Notes: generated from the letters alone by a model not told the origin. A stretch of 64,000 bases of DNA from Strobilurus pachycystidiatus (GCA_019915135.1 JAHLMK010000016.1:1178001-1242000); one strand, 5' to 3'. Positions 43,401 through 54,924 are shown, counted from the stretch's first letter. Made by a program: numbers and translations.

Positions 43401-44333
43401 GACTGTCACTTGATTCACGGTTGCGAGGTGATGCCAGACGTCGACAAGGTCGCTCTGAAGTTGCTCGAGGATGTCCAGAAGTTGTGTCTGAGGAGGGTGC
43501 TGGGTTTGGGGCGGAAGTCAGTGGTGGATGTCTTATTCACCGAGACGGGCATCTTACCTCTCCGCTACCGTCGCGCGATCCTCACCCTTCGGTACCTGAA
43601 GTATCTCCTGGGTCTCCCTGTCTCCCGATACGCTGCTCGTGCGCTGCGCGTGTCAGACACCCTGCGTTTGCACGGAAGGTCGTCATGGATGGGCGACCTA
43701 GACGACGTGCTTCGAACTCTCTTGCCGGGGTTCCATCAGTTGCCCGCGGTTGCGTCGCTGGACTCTGCCTTCATAGACGAGCTCATGTCTAAGTTGAAGG
43801 TTCAGGTGAAGTCTCACCTTCACTCGACTACGGAGACAATGCGGCGTGTTTACTTGCTGCATGACCGGCTCGAACCATTCGAAGACGGCCGCAAGCGCGT
43901 CGCGTGTGTCCTGCGCCACTATCTGCTACTAGTGTCCATCCCTGAGCACCGGTTAGCGCTGACCCGTATTCTGTGTGGGGGACACACCTTGCGAGGCGTT
44001 CACCATGACAGGTTGGGCACTATTCCCCCGTTATGGCTCTGCAGACACTGTCATCTGGCCCTCGAGACTCCTGAGCACATGCTCCTGGAGTGTACTGCCG
44101 TCGACGTGTTTGTCGCCGAGCGGGAACGGTTCTGGGCGACGGTCGATGATTCGGTAACAGGACGATGGAGGAGGGAGTTAGAGTGCCGCGAGGTCGTCAA
44201 GGCGCTGATCGGCTCACGCGGTTACGTCAAGTCGGTTGCGGCACTGTGCTACAAAATCGGAAAGCCTTTCGGAGCTCTCAAGTCGCTGCCTACAGAGCTC
44301 ACACCGGACGAGGTCGACGAACTTTCGGATTGA
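40401..44333 (+). CDS. LINE ORF2 polyprotein: endonuclease, RNase H, reverse transcriptase
   Basis: The frame is open from 40347, immediately after the ORF1 stop. The first ATG in frame is 40401 (MGTASSTVDVG); a GTG occurs at 40368. Counting from 40368, the APE endonuclease has MSWNVDGG, VFFQETHM, LLGDLNARI (about 173) and WSDHAPIVL (about 270). RNase H follows: VVAYTDGSC (about 345), NNRAELYAI, IFSDSEYAI and HVRGHSGNAHNDAADRLAK (to about 478), with all four acidic residues. The reverse transcriptase comes next: YRGIGLESCLLKFAMIILNR, ASVDISDAFSGMN (about 784), GVLMGDPASPTLWN and LEHADDVILLS (about 882). A CRHCHLALETPEHMLLEC zinc-finger-like motif lies near 1224. RNase H ahead of RT is the reverse of the usual LINE order. 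Confidence 0.93.
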   Translation: MGTASSTVDVGTSPLIVMSWNVDGGLTAFLTRPDEDFVAKVSECDVVFFQETHMHPGQDSWIHPPKGFELVSMPRPGGDILKSAWGGVAALVRRGLPWSLRRDLSSPDIMVLDIGGFLFVNAYILPANSKSPWEEWTDVHPWERLTGLLRHLNEEGLPYFLLGDLNARIASRIPTSFHPPRISDDANSNPRGTALLSSLRDLDSSILNGSHGIPGSHAGYTSFQYVEGNKPRRAVVDYAICPNMCLPFISRFDVEDRNIWSDHAPIVLHLLLPFSSSPLRGARNRRRSQKPNLPLITHLDRLLDRVLHADHDPRVAMGRSYGWALPGEGHTVVAYTDGSCQKPNSPHACAGSGVFWGRDAKRNSARRVPGAQTNNRAELYAILDALLTVPCGCPLHIFSDSEYAIRSICEWGPRNAEMDWTCANGDILRAIHQRLKQRTAQAHFTHVRGHSGNAHNDAADRLAKSGCFLPVPSNDSSLLHMASLARAPPPVAADDVNAVPKVSTTLSPLVQSRPVKPVQADAFDVDSHRGRSYRVQVQRSILRQLVDASSDSATFWRLYNRLRKDKDGSSVHDTVSLAAITAVLQRRMNPEDLATSGFDPHIADTFAAEAFTIPDRSMPSDFATLNEPFTWADIAMGKTHLETHAVSNAAGFDGVTYAYIKDLDNELLCTLLNECVDQCDAPKAWFLTFLAGIPKGGKSRLDPESYRGIGLESCLLKFAMIILNRKFTSAAEQAGILPPSQNAFRPTYRTNNNAFILRTIIEQAESQGETIYMASVDISDAFSGMNNECLWIKLTRYRLTGRYFDWIRMLYRKMSYIVRARGELSDEFKSLCGVLMGDPASPTLWNLFMADFELEVDGDDANLLGRFVSHLEHADDVILLSKSWAGLQRHLHRFGQWCDDNLLKVNGSKSRAMVFGKPFVPFSALPQLILRGELIPYTSKHKYVGVHFQSTHANRFRKHYEAKAETATSCAMASMFGTDTVVGRGTMPPNVSLQLYSALVDCHLIHGCEVMPDVDKVALKLLEDVQKLCLRRVLGLGRKSVVDVLFTETGILPLRYRRAILTLRYLKYLLGLPVSRYAARALRVSDTLRLHGRSSWMGDLDDVLRTLLPGFHQLPAVASLDSAFIDELMSKLKVQVKSHLHSTTETMRRVYLLHDRLEPFEDGRKRVACVLRHYLLLVSIPEHRLALTRILCGGHTLRGVHHDRLGTIPPLWLCRHCHLALETPEHMLLECTAVDVFVAERERFWATVDDSVTGRWRRELECREVVKALIGSRGYVKSVAALCYKIGKPFGALKSLPTELTPDEVDELSD

Positions 44334-44376
44334 TTATTTGTTATTGCTATCTTTTATTTATTGCTATCTTTTATTA
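44334..44376 (+). repeat. Repetitive AT-rich tail of the LINE
   Basis: About three copies of TTATTGCTATCTTTTA-like units directly after the ORF2 stop. This is the kind of simple-repeat 3' tail some LINEs carry in place of poly(A). Confidence 0.65.
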
Positions 44377-44704
44377 TTGCTATTTGCGAAAACAATGACA
44401 CTTCTGGAAATGATCGAGTTTAGTAGAGTAACCCTAAGCCCATGTAAGCCCTAGATTAGGTTTATCTCCCGAGACTGAGGACCGCAAGCCCATGCCTTCG
44501 CATTAGCTCTCGTACCCCAGAATGGCTCCCAGTACTACTATAATGCTGAAAGCAGATAAATTCAAGTGAAATTTGACAAGCAAGGTACGTGAGCCGACAA
44601 TTATGATAATCTGAGGTCACCCTAATCTAGGGCTTATTTCGGTCTAGGGTTACTCTACTAAACTCGATCATTTCCAGAAGTGTCATCAATTTTGCAAATA
44701 GCAA
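44377..44704. mobile_element. Short inverted-repeat (MITE-like) element
   Basis: A 328-bp segment with terminal inverted repeats of about 72-82 bp: 44377-44458 against 44633-44704, with small indels. Shared core sequences include TGACACTTCTGGAAATGATC and GAGTTTAGTAGAGTAACCCT. The ends read TTGCTATTTGC...GCAAATAGCAA and are flanked by TA on both sides, consistent with a TA target duplication as in Tc1/mariner-derived MITEs. It has no coding capacity. Its left end overlaps in sequence style with the LINE tail, so the boundary between the two is not certain. Confidence 0.65.
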
Positions 44705-44756
44705 TAACACCTACAACGGTCTGTACTTTGTTGTACCACCACCACGAGTTGTGCAG

Positions 44757-45613
44757 ATGGCTGCAGGCAGAACGCTCCCTCGGTTGGGGCGAGATCACCT
44801 GTCGTTGTCCCGCAGCTCCCGGCAGTTCCTAGAGGGACCACGCCGTGTATTATTATTATTATTATTGTACGCGACCCCCCTATGCGCCCGTTGCGACAAG
44901 TGCGCCACACTTCTGACTTGTTCTCCCGTCATCCATACTGATCTGCTATCCAGAGCCGTCTACGCTGCCGAACAGGTCCTCGGTCCCGGCAGGAAGGCCT
45001 ACCACCGCCCATGTCTCGCATGCACCCACTGCAACAAGCGTCTCGACTCGTATTCCCTGCTTGAGCACGACGAGCAGCCCTTCTGCAAGCCGTGCCATCT
45101 AAAGGCGTTTGGGACCACGAATCTACGCCACGCCAATCTCCCCACTGTCTCCACACCGTCCAGAGCATCGTCAACAGCGTCTGTGACGACGGACACCTCA
45201 GCGCCAACATCTCCCATAAAGTCTGCAGTCACCGCTCCATCTACTCCACTGCGTCCAGCAATGACCGGCCCATCCACTCCGTCCCGAGCGTCACCTCTCA
45301 AACCCTCCATAACGGGCTCGCCCCGCTTCACAGCCATAGCGACCCCCAAATGCGCTGCCTGCGACAAGCCCGTCTATTTCGCCGAAATGGTACCCGCCCA
45401 TCTCCCGTGATTCCCGCGAAATCTGACGCTCATTCCTTTGCCCAGGTCCGTGCTTTGGCACGTCCATATCATCGGCCATGCCTCCGCTGCTCCTCGTGCA
45501 AGACCACGCTCGACCCCGCGCGTCTCACTGATCATGACGGCGTCCCCATGTGCACGCGCTGCCACTCCAAGGAGCATGGGGGCAAGTACATCATCGGCGT
45601 TGGCGGTCGTTAG
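44757..45613 (+). CDS. Two-LIM-domain protein (CRIP/muscle-LIM-like)
   Basis: LIM1: CARCDKAVYAAEQVLGPGRK, YHRPCLACTHCNKRL and PFCKPCHLKAFG, joined across a 54-nt intron (GTGCGC...ATCCAG). A Ser/Thr/Pro-rich linker follows (TPSRASSTASVTTDTSAPTS and similar). LIM2: CAACDKPVYFAEMVRALARP, YHRPCLRCSSCKTTLD and MCTRCHSKEHGGKYIIGVGG R. All zinc-ligand Cys and His residues appear present. LIM domains mediate protein contacts, often with actin. The 5' end is doubtful: ATG 44757 is in frame but would add an unusual 40-residue leader ending in a Leu run encoded by a (TAT)n microsatellite at 44848-44866. A short first exon further up may be the real start, close to the inverted-repeat element. Confidence 0.83.
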
Positions 45614-46294
45614 GTCGACTTTTGACTCTGTATTACCATTCCATGTATCTCTATCTTCGTTCCCTCCTGTATCGCGTCATTCCTACCTTCATTGATACCT
45701 TGCAACGCTAGGCTCCTCACTGTCTAAACCATGAAAATCGCCTAGTAGGGTTTCCTTCTGGTGATCTATCCGACTATCACAAGCGCAAGGCGCTCAATTT
45801 CCAGCCTGATACATCTGCGGTAGTTTTTGTTCTGGCTGCTGTGAACTCCTCACGGGACTCACGCCGCATTTCGCTTGTTGAATGGCTGAGAGAATTTTGG
45901 GCGTTGACCATATGCTGGAACTAGCGTGCGCGAAGAAACCCATGCCATCCGAGTGAATGGGCGGTCCGCCGCTCAATGGGAGAATGGGCCGAGTATACGG
46001 ACTCGAGATTCTCTCAAACAATGAGCTTTGCTGCGCACTAGAAAGCGTATTAGGTGCGAAGTGCGTGGCGAGATTCGTAGAAAGCAAGGTTGTATGATGA
46101 CCGTCGACCAAGCCGTGCTCAGGCTGATACGGTATCAACTTCGTGCACCTAGAAGCAAATCCGGCGCATCCAACAAAAAAGCGCACGGAGCAAGGCAGGT
46201 GAAGGAACTAGGCGAAGATTTTGACTAATCAGTAGAGTGAGACTAGTAACCCAAACTTCAATGCTATGTAGTGAGAATGAGGAATACTTCCATA
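45614..46294 (+). other. Convergent 3' regions, no gene seen
   Basis: Between the LIM gene and F-box gene 1, which converge. Only short frames; nothing specific. Confidence 0.4.
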
Positions 46295-48021
46295 TCACAG
46301 ATACTCGATGTAAGGACCTTCGGAATCGATGTGTGAGTGTTCCCAGAATGATACTAGAGCGATTATGATGACTTACCAGTTGCGGGGTAGTGTACGATGG
46401 ACACATCTAATCCCTCTGCTTTGAAGGTGGCCAGATCTCCGATCAGAGCAGAGATATCTGCCAACGAATTTTTTGAACTCCGGGGGACAGATACGCCCGC
46501 CGTTGGCTCGAGATCCCGGATAGTGATGCGTACGCACTGGAGACGAGAAACACGTGCATTTCCGATGTGCCAGCGCGATTCGATGAGTCGGAGCACTTCC
46601 AAATAGTGCACTTTCATATGTGACTGGAGGGCTGACGTCTCGGAACGGATAAAGATGGATGTCAAGTTGGGCAAGATCTCTTGACCTGGAATGGCAAGGA
46701 AGCCGTCGAACGCATATTGGGTGGTGAAAGAAAAAAAATCCCAGACCAGGTTTATTCGCGTGATTGACTCGAAATGCGAAAGGAAAGGTTTGCAGGAGGA
46801 GGGATCACGAGTAGAAAAGTACACCATCTCTTTGACTCGATGAGCAGACGGAAACACCCTAGGCCCTGCGTATCTGATTCGCTGGATGACGGATACCTTC
46901 ACTGGCAGAGGCGCATCGATAAAAGTAAGCAGATTGGGGTCTGAAAATTTGAGATATTGCAGGTGCTTGCATACGACGATGGGGAAAATCGCAGATGATT
47001 GGGTGTCGTCAACGTCATCTGCAATGAAAGATTCAAGACTCGGGCATGTCTGCAACAGCTGGTGAAGCAGAGCCATGGAGCAGGGCTGGACCTCCAGATC
47101 GAGATGAGTGATTTGAGCCCAGGGGAAGTTGATGCTAGCAAGATTGACGTCGGTCCATGCTTCATAATATTCGGCGAAGAGAGATAGAGAGCGAAGGCGG
47201 GGTGCGTCACGGAAGTATGACAGAACGTTTCGGAACGAATGATTGGCCTCATCTTGATCTCCGCCCTCATCATCATCATCATCATCCAAGGTCAGATTGA
47301 TGGTCAGAGAGGATAGGGAGTTCAGAGTACGAGTCGGGCTTCGCTCGAAGAACGATTGAACCGTATCAAAGGTCCCTTCGATGTAGATCTGATTCCACGC
47401 ATTGGACTTCTCATGAACCATATCGAGCAATGCAAGAGGATAGCCACCGTCATGCGCGAAGTCCAACTTGAAGTTGAGCGGCTTGGCTCTGATGAAGATG
47501 TCTTCGAGGATGCGAGCCGCATTGACAGGATAAATGGGCGCTTTGATGCGGAAGGATGTCCACAGTAACGCGGAGGACATTGATAGGTGCCGCCAGCGCC
47601 TGCAGATTTTTCCGAAAAGCCACGGGCCCGTCTGTGAAGTTTCAAAAACAGGATAGTAGGGATTGCCAGGATAGTAGGGATTGCGCAGGTGCATATGAAA
47701 GATGACGAGCAGGACATCGTCCGGGAGGGAATGTATAGGCGCAACCAGCGTAGCATGACGAACACGAAACGCGCTGAGCGCGTCCCTTTCCTCCTCCGCG
47801 ACGCGAAGCGCCTCCCTCAGGCGCTCGATTTGGCTCTCGGACTCTGTGAGTTGCTGATCGATGTCCGGAAGAAAAGCTTTGAGGCTGTATGCAGTGACAG
47901 TGTCGAGAGGTACTGTTATGCCAAGGATATCGGCAAAGGGAGAGGGAATGGTGTGTATTCGAGGAGGGAGGTCATCACGGAAACCACAGCGAGCGCACGC
48001 CGACGACACTGAAGATGTCAT
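46295..48021 (-). CDS. F-box protein, CARCGFR family, member 1
   Basis: 555 residues from two exons: a long first exon and a 23-nt last exon after an intron at 46318-46376, ending PATGPYIEYL. The N-terminus is MTSSVSSACARCGFRDDLPP and RIHTIPSPFADILG, followed by a coiled coil (QQLTESESQIERLREALRVA, EEERDALSAF). The F-box starts at IHSLPDDVLLVIFHMHL and runs to CRRWRHLSMSSALLWTSFRI. The remainder resembles the divergent leucine-rich region common in mushroom F-box proteins. F-box proteins recruit substrates to SCF ubiquitin ligases; the target is unknown. A 5-6 residue in-frame tandem duplication (NPYYPGNPYYP) and a run of six Asp encoded by an ATC microsatellite distinguish it from its paralogues. 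Confidence 0.82.
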
Positions 48022-48998
48022 TCAGCTTGTATGAATTCGATATAACGATGAACCGACTAGGAAAGAGATGTGCAAGAGGACGCGTTTGGAAGAGGACGCT
48101 GTGATGGTTGGTGACAGAAGTGCGAGGCGGCTGTGTGAGAATAAAATCTAGGACTTGATGATGATGACAGGGCTATACTTATACACTATATACTAAGTCA
48201 TTACATTGGGCACGCCTTGGACTGTAACCGAATACGAATATATAACCTGTACTTCGACGAGTCAAGTTGGCAAAGAGCTTCAGGGCGATTTGGGCAATGT
48301 CTTTGATTCAGAGATCAATCGACGGAAAATGGCCATACGATATTCACAAATGAGTCGAAAACGTTGATGAAAGCCCGTAGCATGAGACGGATATCGTTGT
48401 TAACTTGGCTTGAACTCGATTAAATCCTGCACTCGCTGGCGGACCCCATCCCCTGTAAAAACTTTTATTTGCAAAAAGTTGAAATGCCTGTTCGCGAATG
48501 AATCATGATAGCTCAGTAGAGTAGTCAGCAAGAGAGCCATCTAGACTGTCTGTCAGGGAAGAAGAAGAGTTATGTAGTGGTTGGGCGGAGAGCAAGTGAA
48601 CTCACCTGGGAAATTTAAACATCGAGCCCTAAGTCGAAGGTCTACATGTGAAAAACGTCGAGCGTATCTGACCACACTGAAGACTGTGGTATGTAGACGA
48701 ATCATTTTGCGGTCCCCCAAGACAGAGAGATATTCTGTCGAGCAAATCCTCTTCGTCTCGTTACAATTCTCGAGTAGAGCTCAAAGTCGGGCTAGCCTGA
48801 TGGCGTTCACTTATATAGGGGGAAGCTAATTCTGGTTCAAGTCTGGACGGTCACTTAGATCCTGCAAGCAGATGAGAACAATTTCCCGAATGGTATGACC
48901 GACTTACTTTTGCGCTTACAATGGCTACCAGACAAGGCTCACGCTCCAACTCTGCTCTGAGATGCAATTTATATTTCCGTACGACGACAGACGACAAT
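48022..48998 (+). other. Intergenic stretch, no gene seen
   Basis: Upstream of F-box gene 1 and downstream of ATP14. Short frames only, with no recognisable feature. Confidence 0.4.
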
Positions 48999-49524
48999 CT
49001 AATGGTGGTGCTCGACGGGCTTGGGGAGGTCGGCCTCGAGGAAGTCGAGGTACGCATCGGCACCGCCAGCGGTCTCTGTTTCGGAGAGCGTCACGACCGT
49101 CTCGACCTCTGCGAGAGTGGGCTCCGACGCATCATACGCGGCCAATTCTGAGGCGAGGTCAGAGGGCAGTGCGGGCGCCTGAGGCGCGATGGGTGCGGAG
49201 AACGTCTTGACAAGGCCAACGTGGGCGTCCTTGGTCTGCAACGAGGGTTATGCGGGTAAATCCGGAGGCAAGAAGGAGACGCACGGCGGGCGTGGGCTTG
49301 AACGCTTTTAGTTCCTTGAGGTACAGGTCCTGCACGACGTCTGCGGGAGTATTCGGGATTAGGACAGCGAGCGGGAGCGGGGCGGCGCACCTTTGCGCGC
49401 AGCGGCGGTCGACGAGAAGGCGCGCGAGCGCACGGCCTGTTGGGATACGTTTAGCGGGGCGGCGGGCGCGGGACGAGGCGGGAGGACGCACGAGTCTGGC
49501 AGTCTGCCTCAAAATGGTCGACAT
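48999..49524 (-). CDS. ATP14: Mitochondrial F1Fo ATP synthase subunit h
   Basis: 123 residues from four exons. A mitochondrial presequence MSTILRQTARLAVRSRAFSS is followed by TAAARKDVVQDLYLKELKAF and KPTPATKDAHVGLVKTFSAP, then an acidic C-terminal half (EPTLAEVETVVTLSETETAG) ending DFLEADLPKPVEHHH. The DLYLKELKAxKPTP segment and the VKTFSxP...PALP region match fungal subunit h (Atp14), part of the peripheral stalk. The gene starts 79 bp from the oppositely oriented INH1. Confidence 0.9.
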
Positions 49525-49603
49525 GGCGGACGGGATGAGGATTTGATCTGTGACGTGACTGGTCTCGAACGCCCTTTCCTAGCCTTTCCTTAAGACAACC
49601 ACC
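49525..49603. promoter_or_regulatory. Divergent promoter between ATP14 and INH1
   Basis: Only 79 bp separate the two start codons. It contains TGACGT at 49551-49556 (a CRE/ATF-like core) followed by a C/T-rich stretch toward INH1. The two genes must share most control sequence. Confidence 0.6.
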
Positions 49604-50089
49604 ATGTTCCGAATCACTGCCGTCCGCCGCCTGCCCCGCCTCGCTGTCCAGCAGCGCTTTGCCTCCAGCGCCAAGGAGGGCTCCGTCGCCCAGTCAAAGG
49701 GTTTTGCGTACGTTCCCGCCTACCCCGCCGTGTCGGCGACAACCGGCTGACGTCTCTCACAGCGAAAAAGAGCGGTCTCAGGAGGGCAAGTAGACGGCCG
49801 CTTTAGGCGCACAATGCATCGCTGACGTTGCGCTGCAGCTCTCTTTGTTCGCCAGCACGAGGAGGAGCAAATCAAGAAGCTTAAGGCCAAGGTCGGTCAT
49901 GCACTGGGACCCGCAATATGAGACTGACGGCGGATAGATGGCTGAGTCGCAGGCCAAGCTCCAGGAGACCCAGCAGTCTGTCGTGAGTCATTCTCTCCTA
50001 CCTCGTCCGGTCCGTCCGCCTCTAACGACACCCCATAGTTGGACACACAAGCCGCCATTGAAGAACTCGAGAAGAAATCAAACCAGTAA
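49604..50089 (+). CDS. INH1: Mitochondrial ATPase inhibitor IF1
   Basis: About 91 residues from five exons. The presequence is MFRITAVRRLPRLAVQQRFA. The inhibitory region is EKERSQEALFVRQHEEEQIK KLKAK, where the EALFVRQHE-EEQIKKL pattern is family-typical. A C-terminal coiled coil follows (AESQAKLQETQQSV, LDTQAAIEELEKKSNQ). IF1 blocks ATP hydrolysis by F1 when the membrane potential collapses. The second intron (49786-49838, 53 nt) starts with GC: GAGG|GCAAGT...CTGCAG|CTCTC. No GT donor restores the EALFVRQ frame. Confidence 0.9.
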
Positions 50090-50958
50090 TCAAGTCAGCT
50101 ACCCTCCCTTTCTACCAACTTCCTCTCATCCCTTTCCTGCAGCTGAATGGAATGTCTTTGTATCAACTATGCTTTGAATCCCATCCTATCATTCGATACT
50201 GTGACCGTTCTAGACACTCGCCATTCAATGCGGTCAAGTCATGAGTCCAAGAGCAACTATATGCGTGATTGCCATGCGAAAGCCGTTCGGTAAGTGCAGC
50301 GCCCAACACTCTTGACCCGAGCTTTCCTGCCCGCCTTGAACGACAGCGTCTCCCAATCTGTGTTATTCCATTTTCGCAACCGGCGCACGACCTCCAGTGC
50401 TTTGTGACAACTCCTGCATCCAATTGTGGCTGGCTCCAGGACTTCCATCTTTACCTACGGCCTGTACAAGTGTCTCGACATGATACATGTCCAGTGAACG
50501 TCCATTCATGACACAAAGGACTCAAGCATAAGACAGGGTGGCAGCAGCCCGTAGTTTGGCTGGACGTCTTTGACCTCCACAATTGAATAGAGAAGCGGAG
50601 GCTGAGCGCAGCTGCTCCAGATAGATCAATAGAGCGGAAGCCAGTATCAATCGACATCGTAGTTCATTGCGCGGCTACCCGTAGGAAAATGCTCAGTTGT
50701 TTCATGCAAGTCAGGACTACATAGTACTAGGTGGTCGCCTAAGGTTGTGTATCAGTATTGATCAGATCTCCATAACTCGTCAACGGTTCAAACGTTCAAG
50801 TTGTCTAGAACGAGAACGTCGAGTGTTCAGGTCCGCACAGCCACTTCGCATCTCTGTTCCCAACGGTGACCCATCACGGTGCCCTTTGTTAAACGCGTCC
50901 TCTTGCACGCTTCTTTCCCAGTCAGTCTATCAATCAGATCGACCATCACAACAACCGA
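50090..50958 (+). other. Intergenic stretch, no gene seen
   Basis: Between INH1 and F-box gene 2. Short frames only; nothing specific. Confidence 0.4.
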
Positions 50959-52661
50959 ATGACTTCTTCAGTGTCCTCGGCGTGCGCTCGCTGTGGTTTC
51001 CGTGCCGACCTCCCTCCTCGGATTCATACCATTCCCTCTCCCTTTGCCAGTATCCTCGGCACAGCAGTAGTCCTCGACACTGTCACTGCAAACAATCTCA
51101 AATCGTTTCTTCTGGACATTGACAAGCACGTCAAAGACTCCGAGAGCGACATTGACCGCCTGTGGGAGGCGCTTCGCGTTGCGGAGGAGGAAAGGGACGC
51201 GCTCACAGCCTTCCGTGCTCGTCATGCAGAACTAAATCCGCCTGTAAACTCCCTCCCGGACGATGTCCTGCTCAGGATCTTTCACATGGTATTGGGCAAT
51301 GACTACTATCGTGTCTTTGAGACTTCTCAGACAGGGCCGTGGCTGTTCGGAAAGGTTTGCAGTCGCTGGCGGCATCTATCAATGTCCTCCGCGTTGCTGT
51401 GGACGTCTTTCCGCATCAAAGTGCCCCGTGCCCACACGGGTACGACTGCAATCCTCGAGGACATCTTCATCAGAGCCAAGCCACTCAATTTCGAGTTGGA
51501 CCTGGGCTATGAGAATGGGCCTCCCCGTGCATTGCTGGATGTCGTCCACGGCAGTTCCCATGCGTGGAACCAGATCTCCCTCCTGGGGACCTCTGACGGA
51601 GTTCGATCGATCTTCGAGCGAACCCCGATACGCACTCTGAGCTCCTTGTCCTCGCTGACCATTGATCTCGTCCCGGCTGGTAGGGACAATGGTAAAGATC
51701 TACTCCGAAATGTCTTGCCATACTTCCGTGATGCACCCCGCCTTCGCTCTCTGACTTTACGCTTCAACACTAAGTCATGGACGGAGGACAATCCTGCTGG
51801 CATCAACTTCCCTTGGATGCAGATCACACATCTGGATCTGATGGACTTGATCTGCCCCATGGCTCTACTTCACCAGCTATTGGAGACATGCCCGAGTCTT
51901 GAATCTTTCATTGCAAGTGACGTCGACCCCAGTTTGCAATCATCTGCGATTCTCCCCGTCGTGGCATGCAGCAACCTGCGATACCTCGAGTTCACAGACC
52001 CCAATCTGCTTACATTCATCGATGCGCCTCTGGCGAAAATATCCGTCGTTCTAGGACCTGACTTCGATGGGGCCAGATTCGGAGGGCAGGGGCGCCCAGT
52101 ATTTCCGTCTGCTCATCGTGTCAAAGAGATGGAGTTCTTCTTCATGCCCAAACCTGATTCCTCTCGCCTCAAGGATTTCCTTGTACAGTTCAACTCGATC
52201 ACGCGAATAATTCTGGTATGGAAAGCTCCAAACTCGGCCACCCAATCCCTGTTGGACATCTTCATTGCCATTCCCGGTCAAGAGATCTTGCCCAACTTGA
52301 CGTCCCTCTTCATCCGTTCTTGGACGTCAGGCCAGCAGAAGGGGACAGAACAATTGACAGTGCTCTCTTCGAAAGTACCCCAACTCATTGAATCGCGCTG
52401 GCACCTCGGGCATGCACGTGTCTCTCGTCTTCAGTGCGTACATATCGCCATCCGAGAAGTCGAGTCGTTCTTCGGGGATGAACCAGCCTCTGTGACTGCT
52501 ACGCTCATGGGAGACTTGGCCGCATCACTGGCCACCGTCAAAGCAGAGGGATTAGATGCTTCTCTTGTATATCACCCTCCAGCTGGTAAGTCATCACTAG
52601 CGCTATGGTATCGTTCGGAGAACACTCACATGTCGAAGGTCCCTACATTGAATATCTGTGA
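50959..52661 (+). CDS. F-box protein, CARCGFR family, member 2
   Basis: 549 residues from two exons (50959-52585 and the 23-nt exon 52639-52661), ending PPAGPYIEYL. The N-terminus is MTSSVSSACARCGFRADLPP, a CxxC motif nearly identical to member 1, followed by HTIPSPFASILGT and a coiled coil (VKDSESDIDRLWEALRVAEE). The F-box is SLPDDVLLRIFHMVL to CSRWRHLSMSSALLWTSFRI. The long C-terminal region has repeated Leu/Asp-rich units (FPWMQITHLDLMDLICPMAL). It is closest to member 1. The target is unknown. Confidence 0.83.
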
Positions 52662-53444
52662 TCTACGATGATACATCCATTGATGTTTGGAGTATCACTC
52701 GATTGCATGCATCGAATTGTTTCTTTCCTGTTACGTACGATAGATGTTGCATGACTTGGTCTTCAAGTTTGGACACGCTTTCACGTTCGAACGATTCCCA
52801 ATCTTGCCTGTTCTTGATAGTGGTGAGTGACTTTTCTCCGCGTCTGCGTCAATTGGAGGAACGTGCCAGTAGCAAAAGGCGGCGAGTAGCAATGCCAGCA
52901 CGAACATGACGACCAGGAAACTAGGGAGCCGCAGGTGACTCCCGATCCAGCGCCGATTTCTCTTGAAATCAGACGTTGACTGAAGCGGGGAGTGGCGAAA
53001 TGACTGCCGAAGCGCTGGTCATACTAACACGACCTTCCCCTCGCTAGAGTACTACTAGTTGGGTCCTGGCGATCAGACCTCGCAGCTGGTTCGCGAAAAG
53101 TGCGTGGTTCTGATTGGTATCGGAGGAGTTGTGGCCGTAGGCATCCCGGCCAAGTCTCCTACTCTCAGTGTTACTTTATGTGATGGTCAACTCGGGATAG
53201 TGTCTTCAAATGATTTCAATTCAAAGTACCATAGGGAAAATGCAGAGAGTGAGGTCATTCTGCGGTACCCTTTCCGGTGTCTTGAGCTGGAATTTGGCTT
53301 GGTCAAACAGGAAAGCCTATCCGTACAAAGTCGTATGATATGGATAGCGAGTACACGTTTATACACAAAGCATTATCAAAAGTCGCGCGAACAATGGTTC
53401 TCTACGAAAGGAGAAAGAAAGGAAGCAAGAAAGGCAGTCCGAGT
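52662..53444 (+). other. Convergent 3' regions, no gene supported
   Basis: A 219-codon plus-strand frame (53059-53718) runs into the antisense of the DAHP synthase and has no family features, so I do not annotate it. Nothing else is seen. Confidence 0.4.

Positions 53445-54924
<1,480 letters not shown>

Larger units (their letters stand above)
38290..44376 (+). mobile_element. Non-LTR retrotransposon (LINE), apparently full length
   Basis: Element with a 5' region, ORF1 (38394-40346), ORF2 (from 40347/40401 to 44333) and an AT-rich repetitive 3' tail. There are no LTRs. ORF2 carries an APE-type endonuclease, an RNase H and a reverse transcriptase, all with their catalytic motifs present, so the copy may be young. 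The 5' limit is a guess, placed after the presumed promoter of eIF5A. No target-site duplication was identified. Confidence 0.88.

Noticed and set aside
44377..44704. Inverted repeat read as a second, head-to-head LINE 3' end
   Set aside because: Sequence beyond the right arm does not match the reverse complement of the LINE tail or ORF2, so an independent inverted-repeat element fits better.
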